A stretch of DNA of 64,000 nt from Crystallibacter degradans (GTDB lineage: Bacteria > Actinomycetota > Actinomycetes > Actinomycetales > Micrococcaceae), in assembly GCF_012952295.1 (NCBI RefSeq), contig NZ_JABBCH010000002.1, positions 62,001 to 126,000 on the forward strand, given 5' to 3'. Numbering within the stretch: position 1 is the stretch's first letter; each line of letters starts with the position of its first letter. Position numbers and translations under genes: made by a program. Below the pieces are notes generated by a model. The model saw only the letters and a list, made by a program, of their open reading frames with translations. It was not told the DNA's origin and did not search any database. This document shows, piece by piece, positions 28,004 to 37,190 of this stretch.

Positions 28004-30061
28004 TCAGACGTCCCGGTTGGCGCTTTCGGGATGCCGGCGGAACACCAGGGCCACGGCCCGCAGCGAAAGGACAAAGCCGGCAAAGAGCAGCGTGTAGCCG
28101 AAGAACGCGTGCATCCTGACGTTCTCGGTGAGCATCGGGCCGGTGTCGCTGGCAATGAGCACAATCGCGCCCAGTGTCGCCGCGCTGGCCAGCAGCGCCA
28201 CCACCACCTGCTGCACCAGGGTGTCCAGGAAATGCCGGTCGCGGTTGTCGGCCAGCATCCGCACATTCATCGAGAAGCGGCCCTGTTCCAGGTCTTCGGT
28301 CAGCTTGTTGATGCGGCGCGGCATGCGGTCCAGCAGCGGCAGCAGCTGCAGCATCCGGCTTTCCAGCTGGTCCTTGAGGTTGCCCGGTTTGAACTGCCGG
28401 CCCATGATGCGCTTGCCTTCGGTGCGGGCGGCGGCAACGACGTCGAAATCCGGGCTGATCTGCCCCAGCGTGCCTTCCAGCGCGGCCAGGGCTCGGAAGG
28501 CCGCGGCAATCTGCGGCGGCACGGCGAAACCGTGCTGCACCAGGAGGTTGAGCAGCACCGAGAACATGCTGCGGCTGCCATGCGCGCCGAATCCGGTGCG
28601 GTAGCGGGTCAGCAGCTGGCCGACGCCGCGCTCCAGCGCGCGTTCATCGAGTTCGTCCGGGCGGTCCAGCAGCTCGATGAGGGCGTCCGTGGCCGAAACG
28701 CCGTCGTCCTTTTCCACCGCATACAGCAGCGTCCCCAGCGACTGGCGGGTGGCAGGATCCAGCCGCCCAACGGAACCGAAATCCAGCAGGCCGATGCCGC
28801 CGTCGTCGCGCAGGAAGATGTTGCCAGGGTGCAGGTCCGCGTGGAACACCCCGGTGTCCACAATCTGGCTCAGCGTGGCCTTGACCAGCTTCTCGGCGAC
28901 CCCATGCCGTTGCCCCGGCTGCATTGCAGCCAGCAGCTTATGGGCGTGCGAGATGGGCAGGCCGTCCAGTTTGTCCATGACCAGCAGGCGGCTGCCGGAA
29001 AACTCCTCGTAGGCATGCGGGACCAGGACGTCCGCGATCCCGGACTCGGCCAGGGCGGCCGCCACGCTGCGCATGTTCTCCAGCTCCACGCGGTAGTTCA
29101 GCTCCTCCCGCAGCGAGTCCGCGAATCCCTGCGCGAGGTTGTTGATGCCCAGCGAGCGGGCCCAGGGCGCGGTGCGGTCCAGCCAGCGGGCCATCCGCAG
29201 CACAATGTCCATGTCCCGGCGGACCTGCCGCAACGCGGAGGGCCGCTGCACCTTCAGGACTACTACCTGCCCGGAGAGCAGCGTGCCCTCGTGGACCTGG
29301 GCAACGGACGCCGAAGCGAGCGGTTCCGGATTGACCCAGGAGAAGACTTCGTCCAGGTCCCGGCCGAGGTATTTGCCGATGGCAGGCCGGATCGCCGACC
29401 ACGGTTCGGGCTCGGCGTGGGTCTGCAGTTTGGAGAGTTCCCGGATGTAGGGCTCGGACAGGACGTCGCGGCGGGTCGAGAGCATTTGGCCCAGCTTCAC
29501 GAACGTTACGCCCGCTTCGTTCAGGGCCAGCCGCAGGTGCAGCGCCGTTTCTTCCTCATCCGCGCTCCGGGCGTTGCGGGTGAGCCCGCGAAGCTGCGAA
29601 CCGAGCCCGTGCTTGAAGGCAATCCGCACCACGTCGGTGTAGCGCTTGGCGCGCTGCCGCCGGGCGCGCCAGCCGGAGAAGAAGCTGGTGAGCTTCGGCA
29701 GCGAACCGGTGGGAAAGGCGACCTCCAGCCCCACCAGCACGGCGACGCCGATCGCGAAGACCCACGCCACGGCGAGCACCAAAAACATCAGTACGACGGC
29801 GGCAGGAACGTTCAGATCGGTGCCGCCTACGCCGCCCAGGTCCGCCGCGTCGTAGAGGTACCTGGACATGGCGGAGAAGGACAGGATCATGAACACGCCC
29901 ACCACCATGGAGCGCGGCCAGCCCACGGGCACCCCGAGCACACGGCGCGCAATAGTGGCAGCCAGCCACGCCAGCAAGAGCAGCGTCAGGGCGGCGGCAA
30001 TGAGCGCGACGGCGGCTCCGAACCCGGACACAAAACCATCGCGTAGCAGCTGCAAATCCAT
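28004..30061 (-). CDS. ABC1/AarF-UbiB family atypical kinase, membrane-bound
   Basis: A 685-residue protein. About four N-terminal transmembrane helices occupy residues 1-130. The ABC1 kinase-like domain follows, with KLGQMLSTRRDVLSEPYI (KxGQ motif), the ATP Lys in VVLKVQRP, HADLHPGNIFL as catalytic loop and LLDFGSVGRL as DFG. Two more helices lie near the C-terminus. Family members support quinone and isoprenoid-lipid metabolism; a menaquinone-related role is a reasonable inference. Canonical UbiB has its membrane helices at the C-terminus, so the added N-terminal set is notable. Confidence 0.9.
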   Translation of the reverse strand: MDLQLLRDGFVSGFGAAVALIAAALTLLLLAWLAATIARRVLGVPVGWPRSMVVGVFMILSFSAMSRYLYDAADLGGVGGTDLNVPAAVVLMFLVLAVAWVFAIGVAVLVGLEVAFPTGSLPKLTSFFSGWRARRQRAKRYTDVVRIAFKHGLGSQLRGLTRNARSADEEETALHLRLALNEAGVTFVKLGQMLSTRRDVLSEPYIRELSKLQTHAEPEPWSAIRPAIGKYLGRDLDEVFSWVNPEPLASASVAQVHEGTLLSGQVVVLKVQRPSALRQVRRDMDIVLRMARWLDRTAPWARSLGINNLAQGFADSLREELNYRVELENMRSVAAALAESGIADVLVPHAYEEFSGSRLLVMDKLDGLPISHAHKLLAAMQPGQRHGVAEKLVKATLSQIVDTGVFHADLHPGNIFLRDDGGIGLLDFGSVGRLDPATRQSLGTLLYAVEKDDGVSATDALIELLDRPDELDERALERGVGQLLTRYRTGFGAHGSRSMFSVLLNLLVQHGFAVPPQIAAAFRALAALEGTLGQISPDFDVVAAARTEGKRIMGRQFKPGNLKDQLESRMLQLLPLLDRMPRRINKLTEDLEQGRFSMNVRMLADNRDRHFLDTLVQQVVVALLASAATLGAIVLIASDTGPMLTENVRMHAFFGYTLLFAGFVLSLRAVALVFRRHPESANRDV

Positions 30062-30135
30062 ATATCCCCCGTCAGTTCCGCGGCCGGCGATTCCCGCCTC
30101 TCATCCGGCAGGCAGCCGGAACCGCGGTGTGTGCA

Positions 30136-30879
30136 TCAGCCCAGGTAGCGCGGCTCGATCGGTTCCTCTACCGCCACGGCTTCCGGGCCGTCCCCGGCCT
30201 TGGCCGTAACCCGGTACGCCAGCTTGCCCTTGACCTCGGTGACTGCCTCCGCCAGCTGGGTGCCGTGATAAACCAGCCCCACGCCGTCGTCGGTGCAGTG
30301 GGTCTCGCCAAGGGTGCCGTTGCTGACCAGCTGGTGGACCAGGGGCCGGCGTTCAGCTTCGGAGTCGTAGTGGACGCCGTTGTCATAGGGCAACAGCGCC
30401 AGGCCGTTGGTGACGGCACGCAGCTCCGGGCCGAACGAATCCGTGGTGCCGCCGCGGAACCAGCAGATGGAGCCGGCGGACACACCCGCCAGCACCACGC
30501 CCGCCTCCCAGACCTGCCGGAAGATCGCGTCCAGGCCGTGCACTCGCCACACGGCCAGGAGGTTGGCCACCGACCCGCCGTTAACCCACACCACATCCTG
30601 GCCCAGCAGGTGCTCCTCGATGTTGCCGACGTTGGGCATGCTGAACAGGTTCAGATGGGACAGCTCAAAGCCGGCGACCCGGGCGGCCTCGTCCAGCTCG
30701 GCGGCGTACCAGCGCTGGTCTCCGCCGGCTGTTCCCAGATGGGTGATTTTCGGTGCCCGTCCGCTGGCGCCGGAGAGCGCGACGGCGTGGTGGACCAGGT
30801 GGTTGAACTCCAGCCGGGTGCGGGATCCGGCTTTGTAGCCACCGGAAGTGGCCAGAATGGTGGGCTGTTCAGCGGCCAT
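30136..30879 (-). CDS. Peptidase E-like protein (S51 family)
   Basis: A 247-residue class-I-glutamine-amidotransferase-fold serine peptidase of family S51. The nucleophile elbow GVSAGSICWF and the upstream VNGGSVANLL match the family, whose studied members cleave Asp-Xaa dipeptides or cyanophycin peptides. There is no signal peptide, so it is cytoplasmic. AGAGG precedes the ATG. It begins a minus-strand series with the ABC1 kinase, amidase and peptide transporter, and is divergent from the rhodanese gene. Confidence 0.88.
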   Translation of the reverse strand: MAAEQPTILATSGGYKAGSRTRLEFNHLVHHAVALSGASGRAPKITHLGTAGGDQRWYAAELDEAARVAGFELSHLNLFSMPNVGNIEEHLLGQDVVWVNGGSVANLLAVWRVHGLDAIFRQVWEAGVVLAGVSAGSICWFRGGTTDSFGPELRAVTNGLALLPYDNGVHYDSEAERRPLVHQLVSNGTLGETHCTDDGVGLVYHGTQLAEAVTEVKGKLAYRVTAKAGDGPEAVAVEEPIEPRYLG

Positions 30880-30989
30880 CAGTACCTCTGTCTGGAAGTC
30901 TTGTTAAGGTGCACAGCGTGATCCCACTATAGGCTGGAGAGGACGGCAAGCAGTCCGTCTTACGACTGATTTCTGCGGAGGATTCCCCG

Positions 30990-31316
30990 ATGAGCGACTT
31001 CGAGAACGTTGATGTGGACAGCATCGGCGCCGACGCCAAAGTGCTGGACGTGCGAGAAGATTACGAGTGGGAAGCGGGCCATATCGACGGCGCGCTGCAC
31101 ATCCCGCTGGACCAGCTGCCCGAACGGCTCGACGAACTGGATCCGGACGAGGACCTGCACGTGATCTGCCGGACGGGTGGGCGCTCCTACCGCGCCACGG
31201 CCTGGCTGGTCGGCAACGGCTACTCGGCCGTTAATGTCGACGGCGGCATGGGTGCCTGGCTTGAGGCCGGCAAGCCGATGGTTTCCGATAACGGACAGGA
31301 GCCGACGGTCAAGTAA
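30990..31316 (+). CDS. Rhodanese-like domain protein
   Basis: A 108-residue single rhodanese domain with active-site loop VICRTGGRSYRA, giving a Cys persulfide site. The opening LDVREDYEWEAGHIDGALHI is the classic CH2-A segment. Probable roles are sulfur transfer or thiosulfate handling. GGAGG lies upstream of the ATG. Its stop codon overlaps the pheA start by one base, which links the two genes in one transcript without a clear functional tie. Confidence 0.92.
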   Translation: MSDFENVDVDSIGADAKVLDVREDYEWEAGHIDGALHIPLDQLPERLDELDPDEDLHVICRTGGRSYRATAWLVGNGYSAVNVDGGMGAWLEAGKPMVSDNGQEPTVK

Positions 31317-32242
31317 TGGGCGGCACCTATACGTTCCTAGGTCCCGAGGGCACTTTCACCGAAGCCGCCCTGCTGCAGGTCCCGGGCGCCGCCGCGGCAC
31401 AGCGCGTACCGGCGGCCAATGTCAGCGGCGCCCTCGAACTGATCCGCAACGGCACAGCAGATGCCGCGATGGTGCCGATCGAAAACTCCGTAGAGGGCGG
31501 CGTCAGCGCAACGCTGGATGCCATTGCCACCGGGGAACCACTGCAGATCCTGCGCGAAGAGCTGGTTCCCATCCGCTTCGTTTTGGTGGCCCGTCCGGGT
31601 CTGGCGCTTGCCGATATCAAGGCTGTTTCCACCCATACCCATGCCTGGGCCCAGTGCCGCAGGTGGAGCGAAGCAAATATTCCTGTGGCAGCATATCTCC
31701 CGGGATCCTCTACCGCCGCTGCTGCTGTGGGGCTGCTCGACGACAACTGCCCGTACGACGCGGCCATCTGTTCGCCGTTGGTGGCAGAACAGCGGGGCCT
31801 CCACGTGCTGGCCGAGGATATCGGCGACATTTCCGATGCCGTCACGCGCTTCATCCTGGTCAGCCGGCCCAACGGGCTGCCTGAGCCTACCGGGTCCGAT
31901 AAGACCACGCTGGTGGTTCCGCTGCCCGAGGACCGCCCGGGAGCCCTGATGGAAATTCTGGAACAGTTCGGCACCCGGGGAGTGAACCTGAGCCGCATCG
32001 AGTCACGGCCTACCGGCCAGTTCCTGGGCGACTACTTCTTCAGCTTCGACGTTGACGGGCACCTCGCCGAGCAGCGCGTGGCCGACGCCGTCCGCGGCCT
32101 GCATCGGATCAGTCCGGATACCCGCTTCCTGGGCTCCTATCCCCGTGCCGACGGCCGAGCTCATAAAGTGCCCGGGCACAATCAGGACAAAGCATTCCGC
32201 GAGGCGCATGAATGGGTCCAGCGCCTGCTGCAGCCTGCCTGA
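31316..32242 (+). CDS. pheA: Prephenate dehydratase
   Basis: A 308-residue monofunctional prephenate dehydratase that makes phenylpyruvate for phenylalanine synthesis. The catalytic domain (about 1-185) carries FLGPEGTFTEAAL, IENSVEGGVSATLD and the TRF motif in AVTRFILVS. The C-terminal ACT domain (about 200-280) has the GALMEIL and SRIESRPT motifs that bind phenylalanine for feedback inhibition. There is no chorismate mutase domain. It overlaps the rhodanese gene by one base. Confidence 0.95.
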   Translation: MGGTYTFLGPEGTFTEAALLQVPGAAAAQRVPAANVSGALELIRNGTADAAMVPIENSVEGGVSATLDAIATGEPLQILREELVPIRFVLVARPGLALADIKAVSTHTHAWAQCRRWSEANIPVAAYLPGSSTAAAAVGLLDDNCPYDAAICSPLVAEQRGLHVLAEDIGDISDAVTRFILVSRPNGLPEPTGSDKTTLVVPLPEDRPGALMEILEQFGTRGVNLSRIESRPTGQFLGDYFFSFDVDGHLAEQRVADAVRGLHRISPDTRFLGSYPRADGRAHKVPGHNQDKAFREAHEWVQRLLQPA

Positions 32243-32328
32243 GAAGCCGTCGAGCTTTCGCTGGCACGACTTGCTAAGTAAGCTGATCGAAGTTGGAGCC
32301 GAGCAATACTGAACGGAAGGTGCCTACG

Positions 32329-32658
32329 ATGACCGAAAGCAACGAGGAACTGCACAGTGAGACCGGCGCCGACGGCGGCCAGTATGACGAGCAGCTGCAG
32401 CAGACCAATAGCGAGTTTCGTTCCGGCGATGCCGGTGACCTCGGCAATGACCTGCGCTTGGCTGAAGAGCAGGAAATGATCAAGCACCAGGCCAAGGGCG
32501 AATTTCCGAATCCGGAAGACGAGAGCGAAAACCTCGAGGACGTGCCGCCGCTGGACGCAGAGCGCGAAGCCCTTGATGTTCCGGGCGACGATCTGCACAA
32601 CACGGACGAGGCGGACTCCAGCGACGATCCGTACAACCTCGGCGGCCAGGACACGTAG
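32329..32658 (+). CDS. Small acidic hypothetical protein
   Basis: A 109-residue, very acidic, Cys-free protein (starts MTESNEELHSETGADGGQYD) with no predicted membrane segment. It is likely disordered. GGAAGG upstream of ATG 32329 supports the start. It lies 86 bp after pheA and is convergent with the diacylglycerol-kinase-like gene. I do not recognise a family. Confidence 0.7.
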   Translation: MTESNEELHSETGADGGQYDEQLQQTNSEFRSGDAGDLGNDLRLAEEQEMIKHQAKGEFPNPEDESENLEDVPPLDAEREALDVPGDDLHNTDEADSSDDPYNLGGQDT

Positions 32659-32691
32659 GACTAGTCCGGCCCGGTGGAACGGCGCCGCAGC

Positions 32692-33801
32692 TTAGGCCAG
32701 GTCCGTCCGGCGGTTCTGGCCTGCTGCGGCGCCGACAGCCGCCAGGGTCTGTGGATCCACCCGCACGCTGAGCGCGGAGGGCCGGACCTGGACGGTCAGT
32801 GACGTCACGTCGCCCGAGAGGTCCCCGTCCAGCTGCGTGCCCATCGGTTCATGGGCCGTCACCGTGACCTTGCGCCCTCGGTAATAATCGATGACCGGGA
32901 TGCGGGCGTTGTGCCGCAACAGTGTCTTGGCGGCAATCCGGATCCAGCCCAACGCGTTACGTGGACTCATCACCACGATGTCCAGTTCGCCGTCGTCCAC
33001 CGTGGCGGACGGGATGAAATCGATGCCTGCCGGCAGTTTGCCGCAGTTGGCAAACAGGATGCTGCGGATGCTGCGGGTCTGGGCTGGACCGTCGTCGATA
33101 CAGATGGTCACTTTTTTGCGTTTGCCCGGCAGGTTCCGCACGCCCGCCTCGGAGTAGGCCAGCCAGCCGTACCTGCGTTTGAGATCGTCCTTGGTGTCCG
33201 CGAGAACCTGGGCGTCGAGCCCGATGCCGGCGATCACCAGGAAACTCTCCGTGATGCTGCTGCCGGTCACCGAATTCTTCAGCGTGATGGTCGCGGTGTC
33301 GATCCGGCGGTCCGCACCGTGCAGGGCCGTGAGGATGTTCGCGTCCAGTTGTCCGGGGTTGATGCCGAGGTTGCGGGCCAGCAGGTTTCCGGTGCCCAGC
33401 GGCACCAGGCCGAAGGGTATGTTCGTGCCAGCCAGCTCGCCGGTGACCACGCGGACCGTTCCGTCGCCGCCGCCGGCCAGGACAACGTCGGCGCCGGCTT
33501 GCAGCGCCCGTCTTGTCTGCGTGTGCCCCGGATCGTCCCGGGTCGTCTCGAAGACCATCGGCTCGGGCCACCCGGCCGCGGTGCAGGCCAGCCGGATCTT
33601 CTCCCGGGCTAAGTCGGCGTCGTTCTTCACGGGGTTGAGGATCACGGCCACCCGCTGCGCCCTGGCATCAAGGACTTCCACCGGCACGCCGGGCACCGCG
33701 GCTGCCCGCCGGGCCGGAAGATGGCGCACACTGAGCCAGCTCACGATAAAAACCACCGCGGCGATAACAACAACGAGGCCAACCATCCACTGAGTCTCCA
33801 T
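32692..33801 (-). CDS. Diacylglycerol kinase-family lipid kinase
   Basis: A 369-residue protein with one N-terminal transmembrane helix (about 6-25) and a DAGK catalytic domain containing VVLAGGGDGTVRVV and LVPLGTGNLLARNLGI. Such enzymes phosphorylate diacylglycerol or related lipids using ATP. The anchor would hold the active site at the inner membrane face. It is divergent from serS across 73 bp. Confidence 0.9.
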   Translation of the reverse strand: METQWMVGLVVVIAAVVFIVSWLSVRHLPARRAAAVPGVPVEVLDARAQRVAVILNPVKNDADLAREKIRLACTAAGWPEPMVFETTRDDPGHTQTRRALQAGADVVLAGGGDGTVRVVTGELAGTNIPFGLVPLGTGNLLARNLGINPGQLDANILTALHGADRRIDTATITLKNSVTGSSITESFLVIAGIGLDAQVLADTKDDLKRRYGWLAYSEAGVRNLPGKRKKVTICIDDGPAQTRSIRSILFANCGKLPAGIDFIPSATVDDGELDIVVMSPRNALGWIRIAAKTLLRHNARIPVIDYYRGRKVTVTAHEPMGTQLDGDLSGDVTSLTVQVRPSALSVRVDPQTLAAVGAAAGQNRRTDLA

Positions 33802-33874
33802 GATGCTCTTAGAATAGCCGCACCACCGGGGCGCGAAATCGAGGTGGCAGCCGGTTGTTCGGTACCCTTAGCAG

Positions 33875-35158
33875 GTGATCGATGTAAATGAACTCCGCGC
33901 CAATCCTGAGATTTTCCGAGCCTCGCAGCGTGCCCGGGGAGCCGATGATTCCCTGGTTGATGCAGTCATTTCCGCAGACTCCGCCCGCCGCGAAGCCATT
34001 ACCCGCTACGAATCGCTGCGCGCCGAGCAGAACGCTTTCGGCAAGAAGGTCGCCCAGGCCAAGGGTCAGGAAAAGCAAACCCTGCTGGCTGAGGTGAAGG
34101 AACTTGCCGCGTCGGTCAAGGCGGCCCAGGCCGAATCGGACGCTGCCCAAACGGAGCAGGAGTCGCTGCTGCGGCGCATCCCGAACCTCATCGAGGATGG
34201 CGTGCCCGCCGGCGGCGAGGACGATTTCGAGGTCATCAAGACCGTCGGCAAGCCCCGCGATTTCGGTCCGGACGGGTTCGAGCCCCGGGACCACCTGGAG
34301 ATCGGCGAGCTGCTGGGCGCCATCGACATGGAGCGCGGCGCGAAAGTTTCCGGCGCGCGGTTCTACTTCCTCAAGGGCGTCGGCGCCCGGCTGGAGCTGG
34401 CGCTGCTGAACATGGCCATGGACCAGGCCATCGCGGCCGGCTTTACCCCGATGATCACCCCCACGCTGGTCCGCCCGGAGACCATGCAGGGCACCGGGTT
34501 CGATGTGGCGCACGACGAAGAAATCTACCGTCTGGCCGAAGACGACCTGTACCTGGTGGGCACCTCCGAGGTGCCGCTGGCGGGCTACCACGGGGACGAA
34601 ATCCTGGATCTGGCCGGCGGTCCGCTGCGCTATGCGGGCTGGTCCTCTTGCTACCGCCGTGAAGCGGGCTCGCACGGCAAGGATACGCGCGGGATCATCC
34701 GGGTCCACCAGTTCAACAAGGTGGAAATGTTCATCTACACCACGGTCGAGAACGCCGCCGAAGAGCATGCCCGGCTGCTGGCCTGGGAAGAGGAGATGCT
34801 CGCCAAGGTGGAACTTCCCTACCGGGTGATCGATACTGCCGCCGGCGACCTCGGCATGAGCGCCGCGCGCAAATTCGATTGCGAAGCCTGGGTGCCGACG
34901 CAGAATGCCTACCGCGAGCTGACCTCCACCTCCAACTGCACGACCTTCCAGGCCCGACGCCTGAATGTGCGCGAACGCATCACTGGCGAGGAAAAGAAGG
35001 GCACCCGTGCCGTGGCCACCCTGAACGGCACCCTCGCCACCACGCGCTGGATCGTAGCCATCCTTGAACACCACCAGAATGCAGACGGATCGGTGACCGT
35101 GCCCGCGGCACTGCGCCCGTACCTGGGCGGCCTTGAGGTCCTGCCCGTACTCAGCTAG
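33875..35158 (+). CDS. serS: Serine-tRNA ligase
   Basis: A 427-residue class II synthetase that charges tRNA-Ser. An N-terminal coiled-coil arm (about 25-100) grips the tRNA. Motif 2 appears as [17 protein letters not shown], and motif 3 as [18 protein letters not shown]. The start is GTG 33875, [20 protein letters not shown] at 33863-33868 ends 6 bp upstream and there is no ribosome site, so the message looks leaderless. Confidence 0.97.
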   Translation: MIDVNELRANPEIFRASQRARGADDSLVDAVISADSARREAITRYESLRAEQNAFGKKVAQAKGQEKQTLLAEVKELAASVKAAQAESDAAQTEQESLLRRIPNLIEDGVPAGGEDDFEVIKTVGKPRDFGPDGFEPRDHLEIGELLGAIDMERGAKVSGARFYFLKGVGARLELALLNMAMDQAIAAGFTPMITPTLVRPETMQGTGFDVAHDEEIYRLAEDDLYLVGTSEVPLAGYHGDEILDLAGGPLRYAGWSSCYRREAGSHGKDTRGIIRVHQFNKVEMFIYTTVENAAEEHARLLAWEEEMLAKVELPYRVIDTAAGDLGMSAARKFDCEAWVPTQNAYRELTSTSNCTTFQARRLNVRERITGEEKKGTRAVATLNGTLATTRWIVAILEHHQNADGSVTVPAALRPYLGGLEVLPVLS

Positions 35159-35241
35159 TTCGGCCGGTATTCATCAACCGTTAATTCCCAATGTGAGCGC
35201 CGCCCTACCGTTTCGGGGCTTGCCTCTGATTCACTGGAACA

Positions 35242-36120
35242 ATGACAACTACAGCTGATAATGCGATTGCTGGCATCGAAGACCAGCAAAAGAACACAGG
35301 CCGGAATTCACTGGAGACGGACAGCCAGGTGCGGAAAATGGTCTGCCTGGATGTGGACGGCACACTGGTGAACCATGACGGCCACATGAGCGATGCCGTC
35401 CGCGAGGCTGCGCAGGCAGTGGTCGATTCCGGCCATGAAGTGGTGGTCTCGACCGGTCGCTCGCTGAACGCCACGCTGCCGATTATCGAACTCATCGGCC
35501 TAACCAAAGGGTACGCAGTCTGCTCCAACGGCGGTGTGACCCTGCGGATCGATACCGGCTTGGAGAATGGCTACGAGGTCATCGACCGCGTCACCTTCGA
35601 ACCCGGTCCGGCACTGCGTGCCCTGCGCACGAAGCTGCCCACTGCCAAGTTCGCCCTTGAGGACGATGAGGGCAAATTCCTCTCGACCGAGCGCTTCCAG
35701 GACGCCAGTTTCGGGGTGGAGGCTGTCGGCGTGGACTTCGAAACCATGCTGGAAGCCTCGGCCGTGCGCGTGGTGGTGTTCAGTACCGAGAACACGCCGG
35801 AAGAGTTCAAGGAAGCCATCGACAATGCGGGTCTGCACGGTGTGGCCTACTCGGTGGGCTGGACCGCCTGGCTGGATATTGCGGCGAACGGCGTTACCAA
35901 GGCCAGCGCGCTGGAGACCCTGCGCCGCAAGCTCAAGGTGGACCCGGCACGGACCGTGGCCATGGGGGACGGCCGCAACGATATCGAAATGCTCGACTGG
36001 GCCGCCCGCGGTGTTGCCATGGGGCAGGCGCCGGAGGAAGTCATCGCCGTCGCCCACGAAGTGACCGGAACCGTAGACGAAGACGGCGCGGCCCCCATCC
36101 TGCGCAGCCTGCTCGCCTAG
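35242..36120 (+). CDS. HAD-superfamily (Cof-like) hydrolase
   Basis: A 292-residue HAD phosphatase. Motif I is CLDVDGTLVNHDG, motif II VVSTGRSLN and motif IV MGDGRNDIEMLDW. About 32 residues precede the HAD domain, longer than the Cof paralogue at 12624; if the ATG at 35338 (MVCLDVDG) were used, the protein would be of standard length. I keep ATG 35242 because no better ribosome site distinguishes them. The substrate is unknown. Confidence 0.85.
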   Translation: MTTTADNAIAGIEDQQKNTGRNSLETDSQVRKMVCLDVDGTLVNHDGHMSDAVREAAQAVVDSGHEVVVSTGRSLNATLPIIELIGLTKGYAVCSNGGVTLRIDTGLENGYEVIDRVTFEPGPALRALRTKLPTAKFALEDDEGKFLSTERFQDASFGVEAVGVDFETMLEASAVRVVVFSTENTPEEFKEAIDNAGLHGVAYSVGWTAWLDIAANGVTKASALETLRRKLKVDPARTVAMGDGRNDIEMLDWAARGVAMGQAPEEVIAVAHEVTGTVDEDGAAPILRSLLA

Positions 36121-36147
36121 TTCTTTTCGGCCGAAACCGCCCAGGTC

Positions 36148-36340
36148 GTGGTATCAGATTTGAGAAGACTCCGCGCGCCTGAAGGCGCGGGCAGAGTCCG
36201 AAGGTGTTTCGATGCAGGAAGTGGCACTTACTGCACTCCGGCAATATTTGGACGGCGCAACCAGGGCAAAACTGATCGACGAAGCGTTGCAGGATGCGTT
36301 GGGCCGCTATGCCACTACATTACGGCGCCTGGGCGAGTGA
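36148..36340 (+). pseudogene. Doc-associated antitoxin with disrupted 5' end
   Basis: An intact frame from ATG 36212 to the TGA at 36338-36340 gives a 42-residue peptide starting MQEVALTALRQYLDGATRA and ending ATTLRRLGE. The same frame upstream reads EDSARLKARAESEGVS, which looks like the ribbon-helix-helix antitoxin helix, but a TGA at 36161-36163 blocks it and the preceding VVSDL lies in another frame. I infer a one-base frameshift that removes the native start. The stop overlaps the doc GTG by 4 bp. Confidence 0.6.
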
Positions 36341-36705
36341 CCATTTATTTGACTCTGGAGGAAGCCCTAGTCATCGCCCGCGGAGCCGTGGGAGGTGAAG
36401 TTCAAGTCCGCGACTACGGGCTGCTGGAATCTGCCCTGGCGCGACCACGGACGCAATTGTTTGGCGAAGAGACCTACACCACCTTGGGACTGAAGGCGGC
36501 GCCGCTATTACAGTCATTGGTGGGGAATTACCCTCTGCTCGATGGAAACAAGCGATTGGGTTTCGCTTGCACCGCCGTCTTTTTGCACATCAATGGCCAT
36601 CCGCTCAAGCTGAACGAAGACGAGGCGTATGACCTGACCATGGACGTGGCAGCAGGGCGGGCCGGAGATTTAGCGGAAATCAGCGAAAGGCTGCTTCGCA
36701 GCTAG
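36337..36705 (+). CDS. doc: Doc-family (death on curing) toxin with His-to-Tyr catalytic change
   Basis: A 122-residue Fic/Doc-fold protein. Doc toxins phosphorylate elongation factor EF-Tu. The family's active-site motif HxFx(D/E)xNKR is seen here as YPLLDGNKR with Tyr65 (TAC 36529-36531) at the catalytic His position, so kinase activity is probably lost; Asn71, Lys72 and Arg73 remain. The start is GTG 36337, overlapping the antitoxin stop in GTGA. The stop overlaps the convergent DUF1761 stop by 4 bp. Length is close to P1 Doc (126 residues). Confidence 0.85.
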   Translation: MTIYLTLEEALVIARGAVGGEVQVRDYGLLESALARPRTQLFGEETYTTLGLKAAPLLQSLVGNYPLLDGNKRLGFACTAVFLHINGHPLKLNEDEAYDLTMDVAAGRAGDLAEISERLLRS

Positions 36706-37130
36706 GCAGCGCTGATGCCGAAGAGGCCGATGATCAGCGCCATGATCAAATAGGTGACCAGCTCGTGGGCGCAGTTCAGGACCGTCAGCCCGGCGGGCCG
36801 GCCCTCAAAGGCATCGTGGGTGATGAACCGTGCGGCGGTGAAACCGGCCCACAGGATCACCGCGGTGAGCACGGTATTCCAGAGGAAGCTGCCGCCGTAA
36901 AACTCCTGCGCGATGGCCGCCGCGCCCGCGAGCACCCAGGCGCTGATGAAGCTGACCACCAGCGTGATCAGGATCGGTTTGACCGCGTCCTTGGCGTCGC
37001 CGCTGGGGCTGACCTTGGCCACGCGCATCCAATAGTTGCCGAACACCTTGGGCGTGTACCAGATGGACCCGACCACCATGGTGGACAGCGTTGCCACCAG
37101 CACCGCCCAGAAATTGATCTCCGGAATCAT
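36702..37130 (-). CDS. DUF1761 membrane protein
   Basis: A 142-residue integral membrane protein with four hydrophobic segments at about 8-28, 50-75, 85-105 and 120-140. The GSIWYTPKVFGNYWM loop is typical of DUF1761. No function is known. Its stop codon lies inside a CTAG shared with the doc stop. The 60-bp gap to the HTH gene shows no clear promoter. Confidence 0.8.
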   Translation of the reverse strand: MIPEINFWAVLVATLSTMVVGSIWYTPKVFGNYWMRVAKVSPSGDAKDAVKPILITLVVSFISAWVLAGAAAIAQEFYGGSFLWNTVLTAVILWAGFTAARFITHDAFEGRPAGLTVLNCAHELVTYLIMALIIGLFGISAA

Positions 37131-37190
37131 CGTCAGCTCCTATTGCTTGTCGGTGTACTCCTTTCTCGGAGTCTAGGCCCCAGCCGCAGG

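Noticed and set aside
27932-30046. 704-codon + strand frame opposite the ABC1 kinase
   Set aside because: Antisense shadow; kinase motifs are all on the minus strand.
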